Of a stretch of 64,000 bases of DNA, positions 1 to 11,073 are shown piece by piece. The DNA is from Powellomyces hirtus. Lineage: Eukaryota > Chytridiomycota > Chytridiomycetes > Spizellomycetales > Powellomycetaceae. Position numbers and translations under genes: made by a program. Numbering within the stretch: position 1 is the first letter of the stretch; each line of letters starts with the position of its first letter. A model generated the notes under the pieces. That model searched no databases. It saw only the letters and a list, made by a program, of their open reading frames with translations, and had not been told where the DNA came from. Location of the stretch: contig JAHLKG010000026.1 of assembly GCA_025526995.1 (NCBI GenBank), forward strand, positions 154,001 to 218,000, written 5' to 3'.

Positions 1-2
1 TC

Positions 3-3000
3 CAAGTGTCCATTGAGAGATTCACTGGGGAGAACTTTCACCTTTGGAAGTTGAAAATGAAGATGCTGTTGATTGAGAAGGGACTTTGGGATGCCATTGA
101 CATCAAGGAAGGCTCTGGAACTGCCAAGGCCACCAACACAGCATCAGACGACTGGATACGTCGAGATGAGAGAGCTCTGGCTCTGCTGATCATGTCTTTG
201 AATGATGAGCAATTGATGCATGTTCATGAGGCCGAATCCGCCCTTGAAGCATGGGAAAAGCTGAGGGAGGTGCATGAGAAGAAGGGGGTTGCCAACAGAC
301 ACTTCCTGAGACGTCGGTTCCTCACTGTGACAATGGACCCAACTGATTCCATGACCATCCACATCAACAAGATCAAGAGGATGACCCAGGAACTTGCAGC
401 CATCGGAGCTCCCGTTTCTGAGGAGGACCATGTGTTCTCCTTGCTCTCTTCCCTTCCAGAAGCCTTTGACACCCTTGTGATGACTCTGGAGTCGACCAGT
501 GAGAAGCTGGACTTGGCTTTTGTGACATCCAGGCTGTTGCAGGAGGAAATGAGGCGTGCAGATGGAAAGAAGAACTCTGGAAAGGCAGCAAAAGCCTTCT
601 TCACACAAGCTGACACCAAAGGGAATGCTCAGAAGACCAACAAGGCTGGGGGAAAGCCAGATTGGAAGAAGGAGGCAGTCTGTCACTGCTGCAACAAGAA
701 GGGCCACATCAAGAAGGAATGCCACAAGAAGGCAGCAGACGAGAAGAAGGGCCTAAACCAGGCCAACTCGACTCAACAGACGCCTGGAGGCTTTGCTTTC
801 ACCACCATTGGAACTCAGATGCCATCCCTGACATCCAACACTTGGATTTTGGACTCAGGAGCCTCTCAGCACATGACTGGCCGCAGAGAGCTGTTTGGGG
901 ACTATGAGAAGATGTCTCCTGTCGCCATTGAGATGGCAGACAATCACACATTGGAAGCTGTGGGGCATGGAACGCTTCACACATGGGTGATCAACACAGA
1001 GGGGAAGACAGTGCCCCTGCAAATCCAGAACTGCTGCCACGTCCCCAAGATGACCAAGAACCTCCTATCAGTGGCTCGCCTTGCCAAAGCTGGAGCTTGT
1101 TTTGAAGTGGGACCACAGGCTGCTCGGATCATTGCAAAGGATGGGATGGCTTTCCTTGCCAAAGAGAACCAATTTGTCTACACATTCGAGACAACACATG
1201 GGCAGGCAAATGCTGGGATTGCCCGCAATGTTGGAAGGGACACAACAAGTCAGGACTTGTCCCTATGGCATCAGAGACTCGGGCATTTGAACGTTGCAGA
1301 CATTGGAAGGCTCACCAAGCTTGCCAAGGGCGTTCAAACTAGTGGGAGCTTGAGCATTTGTGACACTTGTGCACTCAGCAAAGCAAGCAGAGCGCCATTC
1401 CCCAAGGCACAGGCCTCCAGAGCATCAGAGAAGCTGGGATTGATCCACACAGATGTCTGGGGACCAGTTGAACCACCCACGATCACTGGATATCGCTATT
1501 TCGTCACATTCATTGATGACAAGACGAGATATTTCCATGTTTGCCTTATGAAGACCAAGGGAGAAGTTGCTAGGCACTATCAGGAGCTGGAAGCAGCACT
1601 CGTCCCCCTACATGGAAAGCAGATCAAAGCTGTCAGATCCGACCCAGGAGGCGAGTACATGAGCAACTTGCTAAGGGACCACTTCAAGAAGAAGGGCACA
1701 CAGCATCAGAGGAGTTCAGTAAATACTCCACAGCAAAATGGTGTTGCTGAACGAGCCAACCGTACCCTTGTGGAGATGGGGAGATGTTTGTTGAAGCAGT
1801 CAGGCTTGGACAAGCGTTTCTGGGGAGAAGCAATCATGACAGCAGTCTATCTGAGGAACAGATCTCCCACTGTTGCATGCCCCAAGACGCCTTATGAGAT
1901 GTTCCATGGTATCCCACCATCTCTGGGACATTTGAGGACGTTTGGATGCATTGCCTATGCCTACATTCAACCCAACAAGCGCCAGAAGCTGGATGATGCT
2001 GCCGTCAAGTGCATCATGCTGGGGTATAGCTCCCACAGCAAGGAATACCGGCTTATGGACATACAGACTAAGAAGATCCTGTTCTCCAGAAGTGTCAAAT
2101 TCGATGAGAAGAGCTTTATTCCATCCCTCCAGTCTGCTCAGATGCCTCAAGTGCCTGCTGAGAGCCTGGAAGTGGGAATTGGGCCTGAAATGAAGCTGCA
2201 GGATGTCAGTGACGACCTGCAGGATGTCAGTGACGAGCTGCAGGATGTCAGTGACGACTCTGAGGACACAGCCATGTCAGAAGGAGAGGAGAACATGAGG
2301 GAACGGACCCCTGAGCCGTCCTCTGACTATGAGAGTGCTGCAGAGCCTTCTCCAACCCCCAAAAGACTCAGGAAGCCGCCAGGAGAGTGGTGGAAGGCTT
2401 CAAGCAACGCTGCAAACGTTGCTGCAGTTGCCTATGCTGTCTCCTTTGTCTTAAACGAGCCCACAAGCTACAAGGAGAGCCAGACCATGCCAGATGCTTC
2501 ACAATGGCGTCAGGCTGCTCAGGAAGAGATGGATGCTCTTGCCAAGAATGGGACATGGCAACTTGTGGATCTGCCAACAGGCAGAAAAGCTATTGGATGC
2601 AAGTGGGTCTTCAAATGAAAGCTGAAGGACACAGGAGAGCTTGACAGATACAAGGCAAGACTTATTGCCAAGGGATTCTCTCAGAGAGAGGGATTGGACT
2701 ATCAGGAGACGTTTGCTCCTGTTGCCAAGTTTGGTCCCATGAGACTGCTGTTCTCCATCATTGCCACAGACGACTTGGAGGCACATCAGATGGACGTGAA
2801 GACAGCATTCTTGCAAGGGGATCTGGACTATGTGATCTACATGCGCCAACCGGAGGGCTTTGAGGATTCCAAGCATCCAGGACGGGTCTGCAAGCTTGGG
2901 AGACCCCTCTACGGCCTCAAGCAATCAGCAAGGCGCTTCAACCACAAGATAGACCACAAACTGAAGTCTATGGGCTTTGTGCAGTCGACTGCAGAGCCTT

Positions 3001-4034
3001 GCATGTACGACAGGAGTCAGAATGGGACAACAGAGTACATTCTGATCTATGTGGACGACCTCATTGTGGCCTCATCAAGCAAGGAACAGCTGGGAGATGT
3101 CAAGAAGGAGCTGAGGCGAGCTTTTGAGATGACAGACCTTGGAGAGCTGAATTACTTCTTTGGGATTCACATCAGACGGAGCAGAAGCACCCGCACCATC
3201 TGGTTGTCTCAGAAGAAGTATGTTGAAGAGGTTGTTTTGAAATTCAACATGGGAGATGCCAAGGTTCATGCCACACCTATGGAACATGGACTGCAACTCA
3301 GAAACAACATGGCACCTCAGAACGAGACGGACGAGCTGGAGATGAGCTCTGTGCCATACAGGAATGCAATGGGCAGTTTGATCTATGCCATGCTAGGAAC
3401 ACGCCCTGACATTGCTGCTGTAGTTGGAATCGTGTCCAAGTACCTTGCAAAGCCTGGAAAGGAGCATTGGAGTGCTGCCAAGCGGATCATCAGATACCTG
3501 AAGGGCACAAGCGAACTTGGAATCCTTCTGGGAGGCAAAGAGAATGTCTCTGAGCCTAGGAAGCTGGTTGGATACTCGGATTCCGACTATGCTGGATGTT
3601 TGGACACAAGGAGATCAACCACTGGATTCATCTTCATGTTCAACGGGCCTATCACCTGGCAATCCAAGCGGCAGACCACTGTAGCTCTTTCAAGCACGGA
3701 AGCAGAGTACATGGCACTAGCCCAGTGCACCAAGGAAGCTGTTTGGCTTCGTCTGCTTGCAGGGGAGCTCGGATTCAAGCAGGATGGACCCACAATGCTC
3801 TTTGAGGACAACCAGGGTGCCATTGCTCTTGCTAAGAACCCGACATTGCATGCCAGCACCAAACACATTGAAGTGAGGTACCACTTTATCAGAGAAGCAC
3901 TAGGACGCTTGGAGATTGCATTAAAGTATCTCTCGACTCAGGACATGGTTGCAGACATCTTGACAAAACCACTGGCTAGGGATCAGTTCTTGAAACTGAG
4001 GGACGCCTGTGGGATCACAAGACATGTTTCGTGA
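3..4034 (+). pseudogene. A0 Gag-Pol polyprotein, one nonsense codon
   Basis: One reading frame covers, in order: copia-type Gag (W-K-x-K-M and AWEKL motifs), a CCHC knuckle (CHCCNKKGHIKKEC), PR with LDSGAS, INT with the HHCC finger and D-D-E residues (HTDVWGP, RSDPGGEY, VAERAN), RT with YVDDL, and RH with DSDYAG, STEAEY and EDNQGA. The frame is broken once, by TGA at 2616-2618 at the start of RT (after CKWVFK), where A1 has CGA. All catalytic residues I could check are present, so a single C-to-T change seems to be the only coding lesion inside the window. An internal triplication lies at 2196-2258. The N-terminal residues are cut off by the window. Confidence 0.92.
2196..2258 (+). repeat. 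21-bp minisatellite inside A0 pol (3 units)
   Basis: Three consecutive 21-bp units encode LQDVSDD, LQDVSDE and LQDVSDD in the acidic linker between INT and RT. A1 and A2 have one unit here, so this is an in-frame expansion private to A0. Confidence 0.9.
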
Positions 4035-4120
4035 GTGGGAGTGTTGGAATCTACCTGTGGGCGCCTCTGGGAGGACTTAGAGCACACGGGACATGTGGGA
4101 GGACATCCACTTGTGTCTAG

Positions 4121-4170
4121 AATGGTCTGGAATGGTTCAGAATGGTCCAGAACGATCCAGAATAGCTGGA
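4121..4170 (+). promoter_or_regulatory. Five phased 10-bp repeats in the family A LTR
   Basis: Five consecutive decamers lie in exact 10-bp register: AATGGTCTGG, AATGGTTCAG, AATGGTCCAG, AACGATCCAG, AATAGCTGGA. They lie upstream of the TATA-like box and are present in every family A LTR in the window. The spacing is one DNA helical turn, as expected of a multimeric protein-binding array. The function is inferred. Confidence 0.55.
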
Positions 4171-4337
4171 GAGGGCCTGGGAAGGCCTAGAACACGTCTG
4201 GAGCGCTGATAGAAGCGCCAAGAAAAGGCAAAAAGACACCCTGTGATTGGGAACAATACTAGGCCAGGCCAGGGCCGTCTTGGCCAAGCTAGGGCACAGT
4301 TAGATTGTCACTACACATGTACTATGATCCAAATTGT

Positions 4338-4344
4338 TATAAAC
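4338..4344 (+). promoter_or_regulatory. TATA-like box in A0 LTR
   Basis: TATAAAC lies about 170 bp downstream of the decamer array and about 200 bp before the LTR end, a plausible core promoter position. A1 has the better match TTATAAAAGG at the equivalent site. Confidence 0.5.
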
Positions 4345-4541
4345 GGACGCCCTCTGGGCATCCCCAACTAATATAATAACAGTCCAACACACTCTACTTG
4401 TCTAGTACACTCTGCCAAACACCACAGGCGACCTTCCCTACCTTGGGAAGCACCTTCAGACCCTCTGCAAGTCTTGACAACAACCTAGCAACCTATCTGG
4501 TATGCTGAGTTCCTGTTTGTAGATGTCAAGACGTCTCAACA

Positions 4542-6732
4542 CTTGGGGCATCTGAGCAGACTGGAGGGATGGAATGCAGCTCTTCTCATCGAATTTGACA
4601 CTTCTGGAGAACAGGATCTTCTTAGTCTGTATGTCCATAAGCCGGTATTCCTTGCTGTGGGAGCTATATCCCAGCATGATGCACTTGACGGCAGCATCAT
4701 CCAGCTTCTGACGCTTGTTGGGTTGAATGTAGGCATAGGCAATGCATCCAAACGTCCTCAAATGTCCCAGAGATGGTGGGATACCATGGAACATCTCATA
4801 AGGCGTCTTGGGGCATGCAACAGTGGGAGATCTGTTCCTCAGATAGACTGCTGTCATGATTGCTTCTCCCCAGAAACGCTTGTCCAAGCCTGACTGCTTC
4901 AACAAACATCTCCCCATCTCCACAAGGGTACGGTTGGCTCGTTCAGCAACACCATTTTGCTGTGGAGTATTTACTGAACTCCTCTGATGCTGTGTGCCCT
5001 TCTCCTTGAAGTGGTCCCTTAGCAAGTTGCTCATGTACTCGCCTCCTGGATCGGATCTGACAGCTTTGATCTGCTTTCCATGTAGGGGGACGAGTGCTGC
5101 TTCCAGCTCCTGATAGTGCCTAGCAACTTCTCCCTTGGTCTTCATAAGGCAAACATGGAAATATCTCGTCTTGTCATCAATGAATGTGACGAAATAGCGA
5201 TATCCAGTGATTGTGGGCGGTTCAACTGGTCCCCAGACATCTGTGTGGATCAATCCCAGCTTCTCTGATGCTCTGGAGGCCTGTGCCTTGGGGAATGGCG
5301 CTCTGCTTGCTTTGCTGAGTGCACAAGTGTCACAAATGCTCAAGCTCCCACTGGTTTGAATGCCCTTGGCAAGCTTGGTGAGCCTTCCACTGTCTGCAAT
5401 GTTCAAATGGCCGAGCCTCTGATGCCATAGGGACAAGTCCTGACTTGTTGTGTCCCTTCCAATGTTGGGGGCAATCCCAGCATTTGCCTGCCCATGTGTT
5501 GTCTCGAATGTGTAGACAAATTGGTTCTCTTTGGCAAGAAAAGCCGTCCCATCCTTTGCAATAATCCAAGCAGCCTGTGGTCCCACTTCAAAACAAGCTC
5601 CAGCTTTGGCAAGGCGAGCCAGTGATAGGAGGTTCTTGGTCATCTTGGGGACATGCCAGCAGTTCTGGATTTGCAGGGGCACTGTCTTCCCCTCTGTGTT
5701 GATCACCCATGTGTGAAGCATTCCATGCCCCACAGCTTCCAATGTGTGATTGTCTGCCATCTCAATGGCGACCGGAGACATCTTCTCATAGTCCCCAAAC
5801 AGCTCTCTGCGGCCAGTCATGTGCTGAGAGGCTCCTGAGTCCAAAATCCAAGTGTTGGATGTCAGGGATGGCATCTGAGTCCCAATGGTGGTGAAAGCAA
5901 AGCCTCCAGGCATCTGTTGGGTCGAGTTGGCCTGGTTTAGGCCCTTCTTCTCGTCTGCTGCCCTCTTGTGGCATTCCTTCTTGATGTGGCCCTTCTTGTT
6001 GCAGTAATGACAGACCGCCTCCTTCTTCCAATCTGGCTTTCCCCCAGCCTTGTTGGTCTTCTGAGCAATCCCTTTGGCATCAGCTTGTGTGGAGAAGGCT
6101 TTTGCTGCCTTTCCAGAGTTCTTCTTTCCATCTGCATGCCTCATTTCCTCCTGCAACAGCCTGGATGTCACAAAAGCCAAGTCCAGCTCCTCACTGGTCG
6201 ACTCCAGAGTCATCACAAGGGTATCAAAGGCTTCAGGAAGGGAAGAGAGCAAGGAGAACACATGGTCCTCCTCAGAAACGGGAGCTCCAATGGCAGCAAG
6301 TTCCTGGGTCATCCTCTTGATCTTGTTGATGTGGATGGTCATGGAATCAGTTGGGTCCATTGTCACAGTGAGGAACCGACGTCTCAGGAAGTGTCTGTTG
6401 GCAACCCCCTTCTTCTCATGCACCTCCTTCAGCTTTTCCCATGCTTCAAGGGCAGATTCAGCCTCATGAACATGCATCAATTGCTCATCATTCAAAGACA
6501 TGATCAGCAGAGCCAGAGCTCTCTCATCTCAATGTATCCAGTTGTCTGATGCTGTGTTGGTGGCCTTGGCAGTTCCAGAGCCGTCCTTGATGTCAATGGC
6601 ATCCCAAAGTCCCTCCTCAATCAACAGCATCTTCATTTTCAACTTCCAAAGGTGAAAGTTCTCCCCAGTGAATCTCTCAATGGACACTTGGATGTCAGAG
6701 TTGCCAGCCATCTTGTGCAAAAAGTGTGGCAA
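4542..6732 (-). pseudogene. A3 Gag-PR-INT fragment
   Basis: The start is the ATG at 6732 (MPHFLHKMAG), matching A1. A TGA at 6529-6531 ends the frame after 67 codons (NWIH then stop), where A1 has CGA. The frame then stays open through Gag, the CCHC knuckle (CHYCNKKGHIKKEC), PR (LDSGAS) and INT with HHCC and D-D-E. It then runs into the A0 LTR, which adds a foreign tail ending at 4456. A2 carries the same TGA. Confidence 0.9.
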
Positions 6733-6972
6733 AATGGGATAGTCCCGGTGTTCAACCGCAAGTGGTCAGAACCTGCTCCAGAAAATCCACTCCAGACCAG
6801 TCCAGTCCAGACAATAGCTCGTTCGATGGTCAGACGCAGGTGCCCTATGCCTGCTATCTAGGCTCTTGAGTGCTCAAACAGTTCTCCAAGTCCCCAGTAC
6901 CAGTGATAGGCACAGTGACTTGTTTCCCAGATAAAGATAGAGGTGGAGTCAGTAATGTTCAGACAGCTGTGT

Positions 6973-6986
6973 CAGGGCTCATAACC
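6973..6986 (-). other. Primer binding site of A3 (half-tRNA iMet)
   Basis: On the minus strand, GGTTATGAGCCCTG directly follows the LTR end CAACA. It is complementary to the anticodon arm of eukaryotic initiator tRNA-Met (CAGGGCTCATAACC), not to a tRNA 3' CCA end. This is the priming mode known for Drosophila copia. Confidence 0.8.
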
Positions 6987-7486
6987 TGTTGAGACGTCTT
7001 GACATCTACAAACAGGAACTCAGCATACAAGATAGGTTGCTAGGTTGTTGTCAAGACTAGCAGAGGGTCTGAAGGTGCTTCCCAAGGTAGGGAAGGTTGC
7101 CTGTAGTGTTTGGCAGAGTGTACTAGACAAGTAGAGTGTGTTGGACTGTTGTTGTAATGGTTGGGGATGCCCAGAGGGCGTCCTTTTTCAACAATTTGGA
7201 TCATAGTACATGTGTAGTGACAATCTAACTGTGCCCTAGCTTGGCCAACACGGCCCTGGCCTGGCCTAGTATTGTTCCCAATCAAAGGGTGTCTTTTTGC
7301 CTTTTCTTGGCGCTTATATCAGCGCTCCAGACGTGTTCTAGGCCTTCCCAGGCCCTCTCCAACTATTCTGGATCGTTCTAGACCATTCTGGATCATTCCA
7401 AGCCATTCTAGACACAAGTGGATGTCCTCCCACATGTCCTGTGTGCTCTAAGTCCTCCCAGAGGCGCCCACAGGTAGATTCCAACA
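6987..7486 (-). repeat. LTR shared by A3 (5') and A2 (3')
   Basis: A single 500-bp LTR separates the A3 leader from the A2 pol end. In place of the TTATAAAAGG box of A1 it reads TTGAAAAAGG, so the core promoter is probably damaged. There is no target duplication around it, as expected for a chain created by recombination between LTRs. Confidence 0.92.
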
Positions 7487-7493
7487 CTCCCAC

Positions 7494-10400
7494 TCACAAA
7501 ACATGTTTTGTGATCCCACAGGCGTCCCTCAGTTTCAAGAACTGATCCCTAGCCAGTGGTTTTGTCAAGATGTCTGCAACCATGTCCTGAGTCGAGAGAT
7601 ACTCTAATGCGATCTCCAAGCGTCCTAGCGCTTCTCTGATAAAGTGGTACCTCACTTCAATGTGTTTGGTGCTGGCATGCAGTGTCGGGTTCTTAGCAAG
7701 AGCAATGGCACCTTGGTTGTCCTCAAAGAGCATTGTGGGTCCATCCTGCTTGAATCCGAGCTCCCCTGCAAGCAGACGAAGCCAAACAGCTTCCTTGGTG
7801 CACTGGGCTAGGGCCATGTACTCTGCTTCCGTGCTTGAAAGAGCTACAGTGGTCTGCCGCTTGGATTGCCAGGTGATTGGCCCGTTGAACATGAAGATGA
7901 ATCCAGTGGTTGATCTCCTTGTGTCCAAACGTCCAGCATAGTCGGAATCCGAGTATCCAACCAGCTTCCTAGGGTCAGAGGCATTCCCTTTGCCTCCCAG
8001 AAGGATTCCAAGTTCGCTTGTGCCCTTCAGGTATCTGATGATCCACTTGGCAGCACTCCAATGCTCCTTTCCAGGCTTTGCAAGGTACTTGGACACAATT
8101 CCCACTGCAGCAGCAATGTCAGGGCATGTTCCTAGCATGGCATAGGTCAAACTGCCCACTGCATTACTGTATGGCACAGAGCTCATCTCCAGCTCGTCTG
8201 TCTCGTTCTGAGGTGCCATGTTGTTTCTGAGGTGCAGTCCATGTTCCATAGGCGTGGCATGAACCTTGGCATCTCCCATGTTGAATTTCGAAACAACCTC
8301 TTCAACATACTTCTTCCGAGACAACCAGATGGTGCGGGTGCTTCTGCTCCATCTGATGTGAATCCCAAGGAAGTAATTCAGCTCTCCAAGGTCTGTCATC
8401 TCAAAAGCTTGCCTCAGCTCCTTCTTGACATCCCCCAGCTGTTCCTTGCTTGATGAGGCCACAACGAGGTCATCCACACAGATCAGAATGTACTCTGTAG
8501 TCCCATTCTGGCTCCTGTAGTACATGCAAGGCTCTGCAGTTGAGTGCACAAAGCCGATAGATTTCAGTTTGTGGTCAATCTTGTGGTTGAAACGCCTTGC
8601 TGATTGCTTGAGGCTGTAGAGGGGTCTGCCAAGCTTGCAGACCCGTCCTGGATGCTTGGAATACTCAAAGCCCTCCGGTTGGCGCATGTAGATCACATAA
8701 TCCAGATCCCCTTGCAAGAATGCTGTCTTCACATCCATCTGATGTGCCTCCAAGTTGTCTGTGGCAATGATAGAGAACAGCAGTCTCATGGGACCAAACT
8801 TGGCAATGGGAGCAAATGTCTCCTGATAGTCCAATCCCTCTCTGTGTGAGAATCCTTTGGCAACAAGTCGTGCCTTGTATCTGTCAAGCTCTCCTGTGTC
8901 CTTCAGCTTTCGTTTGAAGACCCACTTGCATCCAATAGCTTTTCTGCCCGTTGGCAGATCCACAAGTTGCCATGTCCCATTCTTGGCAAGAGCATCCATC
9001 TCTTCCTGAGCAGCCTGACGCCATTGTGAAGCATCTGGCATGGTCTGGCTTTCCTTGTAGCTTGTGGGCTCGTTTGTGACAAAGGAGACAGCATAGGCAA
9101 CTGCAGCAACGTTTGCAGCATTGCTTGAAGCCTTCCACCAGTCTCCTGGCAGCTTCCTGAGTGTTTTGGGGGTTGGAGAAGGCTCTGCAGCACTCTCATA
9201 GTCAGAGTACGGCTCAGGGGTCCGTTCCCTCACATTCTCCTCTCCCTCTGACATGTCTGTGTCCTCAGAGTCTTCACTGACATCCTGCAGCTTCATTTCA
9301 GGCCCAATTGCCACTTCCAGGCTCTCAGCAGGCACTTGGGGCATCTGAGCAGACTGGAGGGATGGAATGCAGCTCTTCTCATCGAATTTGACACTTCTGG
9401 AGAACAGGATCTTCTTAGTCTGTATGTCCATAAGCCGGTATTCCTTGCTGTGGGAGCTATATCCCAGCATGATGCACTTGACGGCAGCAACATCCAGCTT
9501 CTGACGCTTGTTGGGTTGAATGTAGGCATAGGCAATGCATCCAAACGTCCTCAAATGTCCCAGAGATGGTGGGATACCATGGAACATCTCATAAGGCGTC
9601 TTGGGGCATGCAACAGTGGGAGATCTGTTCCTCAGATAGACTGCTGTCATGATTGCTTCTCCCCAGAAACGCTTGTCCAAGCCTGACTGCTTCAACAAAC
9701 ATCTCCCCATCCCCACAAGGGTACGCTTCGCTCGTTCAGCAACATCGTTTTGCTGTGGGGTATTTACTGAACTCCTCTGATGCTGTGTGCCCTTCTCCTT
9801 GAAGTGGTCCCTTAGCAAGTTGGTCATGTACTCGCCTCCTGGGTCAGATCTGACAGCTTTGATCTGCTTTCCATGTAGGGGGACGAGTGCTGCTTCCAGC
9901 TCCTGATAGTGCCTAGCAACTTCTCCCTTGGTCTTCATAAGGCAAACATGGAAATATCTCGTCTTGTCATCAATGAATGTGACGAAATAGCGATATCCAG
10001 TGATTGTGGGCGGTTCAACTGGTCCCCAGACATCTGTGTGGATCAATCCCAGCTTCTCTGATGCTCTGGAGGCCTGTGCCTTGGGGAATGGCGCTCTGCT
10101 TGCTTTGCTGAGTGCACAAGTGTCACAAATGTTCAAGCTCCCACTGGTTTGAATGCCCTTGGCAAGCTTGGTGAGCCTTCCACTGTCTGCAATGTTCAAA
10201 TGGCCGAGCCTCTGATGCCATAGGGACAAGTCCTGACTTGTTGTGTCCCTTCCAATGTTGTGGGCAATCCCAGCATTTGCCTGCCCATGTGTTGTCTCGA
10301 ATGTGTAGACAAATTGGTTCTCTTTGGCAAGAAAAGCCGTCCCATCCTTTGCAATAATCCAAGCAGCCTGTGGTCCCACTTCAAAACAAGCTCCAGCTTT

Positions 10401-10562
10401 GGCAAGGCGAGCCAGTGATAGGAGGTTCTTGGTCATCTTGGGGACATGCCAGCAGTTCTGGATTTGCAGGGGCACTGTTTTCCCCTCTGTGTTGATCACC
10501 CATGTGTGAAGCATTCCATGCCCCACAGCTTCCAATGTGTGATTGTCTGCCATCTCAATGGC
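7494..10562 (-). pseudogene. A2 pol, PR to RNase H part
   Basis: The frame is open from the A1 insertion point in PR through INT, RT and RH to the stop at 7494, 8 bp from the LTR. The RT motif reads CVDDL where A0 and A1 have YVDDL, so the residue before VDD is changed. INT has NDVAERAK where A0 and A3 have NGVAERAN, a difference shared with A1. RH motifs DSDYAG, STEAEY and EDNQGA are present. It is detached from its Gag start by A1. Confidence 0.9.
10558..10562. repeat. Target site duplication of A1, left copy (ATGGC)
   Basis: ATGGC lies immediately left of the A1 LTR and recurs at 15860-15864. Removing A1 plus one copy restores the A2 sequence seen uninterrupted in array copies 2 and 3. 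Confidence 0.95.
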
Positions 10563-11062
10563 TGTTGAGACGTCTTGACATCTACAAACAGGAACTCAGC
10601 ATACCAGATAGGTTGCTAGGTTGTTGTCAAGACTTGCAGAGGGTCTGAAGGTGCTTCCCAAGGTAGGGAAGGTCGCCTATAGTGTTTGGCAGAGTGTACT
10701 AGACAAGTAGAGTGTGTTGGACTGTTATTATATTGGTTGGGGATGCCCAGAGGGCGTCCTTTTATAACAATTTGGATCATAGTACATGTGTAGTGACAAT
10801 CTAACTGTGCCCTAGCTTGGCCAAGACGGCCCTGGCCTGGCCTAGTATTGTTCCCAATCACAGGGTGTCTTTTTGCCTTTTCTTGGCGCTTCTATCAGCG
10901 CTCCAGACGTGTTCTAGGCCTTCCCAGGCCCTCTCCAGCTATTCTGGATCGTTCTAGACCATTCTGGACCATTCCAGACCATTCTAGACACAAGTGGATG
11001 TCCTCCCACATGTCCTGTGTGCTCTAAGTCCTCCCAGAGGCGCCCACAGGTAGATTCCAACA
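10563..11062 (-). repeat. A1 3' LTR
   Basis: 500 bp with TG...CA ends. I found no difference from the 5' LTR at 15360-15859. It carries the decamer array and the TTATAAAAGG box (minus strand, 10758-10767). Confidence 0.95.
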
Positions 11063-11073
11063 CTCCCACTCAC
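11063..11073 (-). other. Polypurine tract of A1
   Basis: GTGAGTGGGAG on the minus strand directly abuts the 3' LTR and overlaps the pol stop TGA. Families B and C have similarly short G-rich tracts at this position. Confidence 0.6.

Larger units (their letters stand above)
1..4541 (+). mobile_element. Copia element A0 (family A), 5' end outside window
   Basis: This is the downstream part of a family A Ty1/copia element in plus orientation. The window opens around codon 13 of its Gag, compared with the intact copy A1. It contains nearly all of gag-pol, a short G-rich polypurine tract (4031-4041) and a 500-bp 3' LTR (4042-4541). Directly after the LTR lies pol of A3 on the opposite strand, cut in mid-frame, so A0 appears to have inserted into A3. 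The 5' LTR, primer binding site and 5' target duplication should lie left of the window. Its 3' end from 4002 onward is also the left edge of the 12.2-kb tandem array. Confidence 0.93.
4042..4541 (+). repeat. A0 3' LTR (500 bp)
   Basis: The LTR runs from TGTTGGAATC to GACGTCTCAACA, with TGTTG/CAACA inverted ends. The pol stop lies 8 bp upstream. The next bases, CTTGG (4542-4546), should be the 3' copy of the target duplication if A0 inserted into A3. Confidence 0.95.
4542..7486 (-). mobile_element. Copia element A3 (family A), truncated by A0
   Basis: This is the 5' half of a minus-strand family A element. Its 5' LTR is 6987-7486, followed by the primer binding site, an approximately 240-bp leader (6733-6972) and gag-pol reaching INT. 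At 4542 pol stops at the A0 LTR, just after residues MPQV. The RT-RH half and the 3' LTR should lie left of the window, on the far side of A0. The 5' LTR also serves as the 3' LTR of A2, so A3 and A2 form a chain with a shared LTR. Confidence 0.88.

Noticed and set aside
144..725. Long frames on the strand opposite A gag (193 and 131 codons), repeated in every copy
   Set aside because: They mirror the conserved gag sequence, lack splice or promoter signals, and recur only because the elements are copies of each other.
2616..2618. Programmed stop readthrough in A0
   Set aside because: The TGA lies at the start of RT, not at a Gag-Pol border, and A1 has CGA there. A point mutation is simpler.
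4456..4541. Novel C-terminal tail on A3 INT (LRRLDIYKQELS)
   Set aside because: This is translation of the A0 LTR after the insertion, not a real domain.
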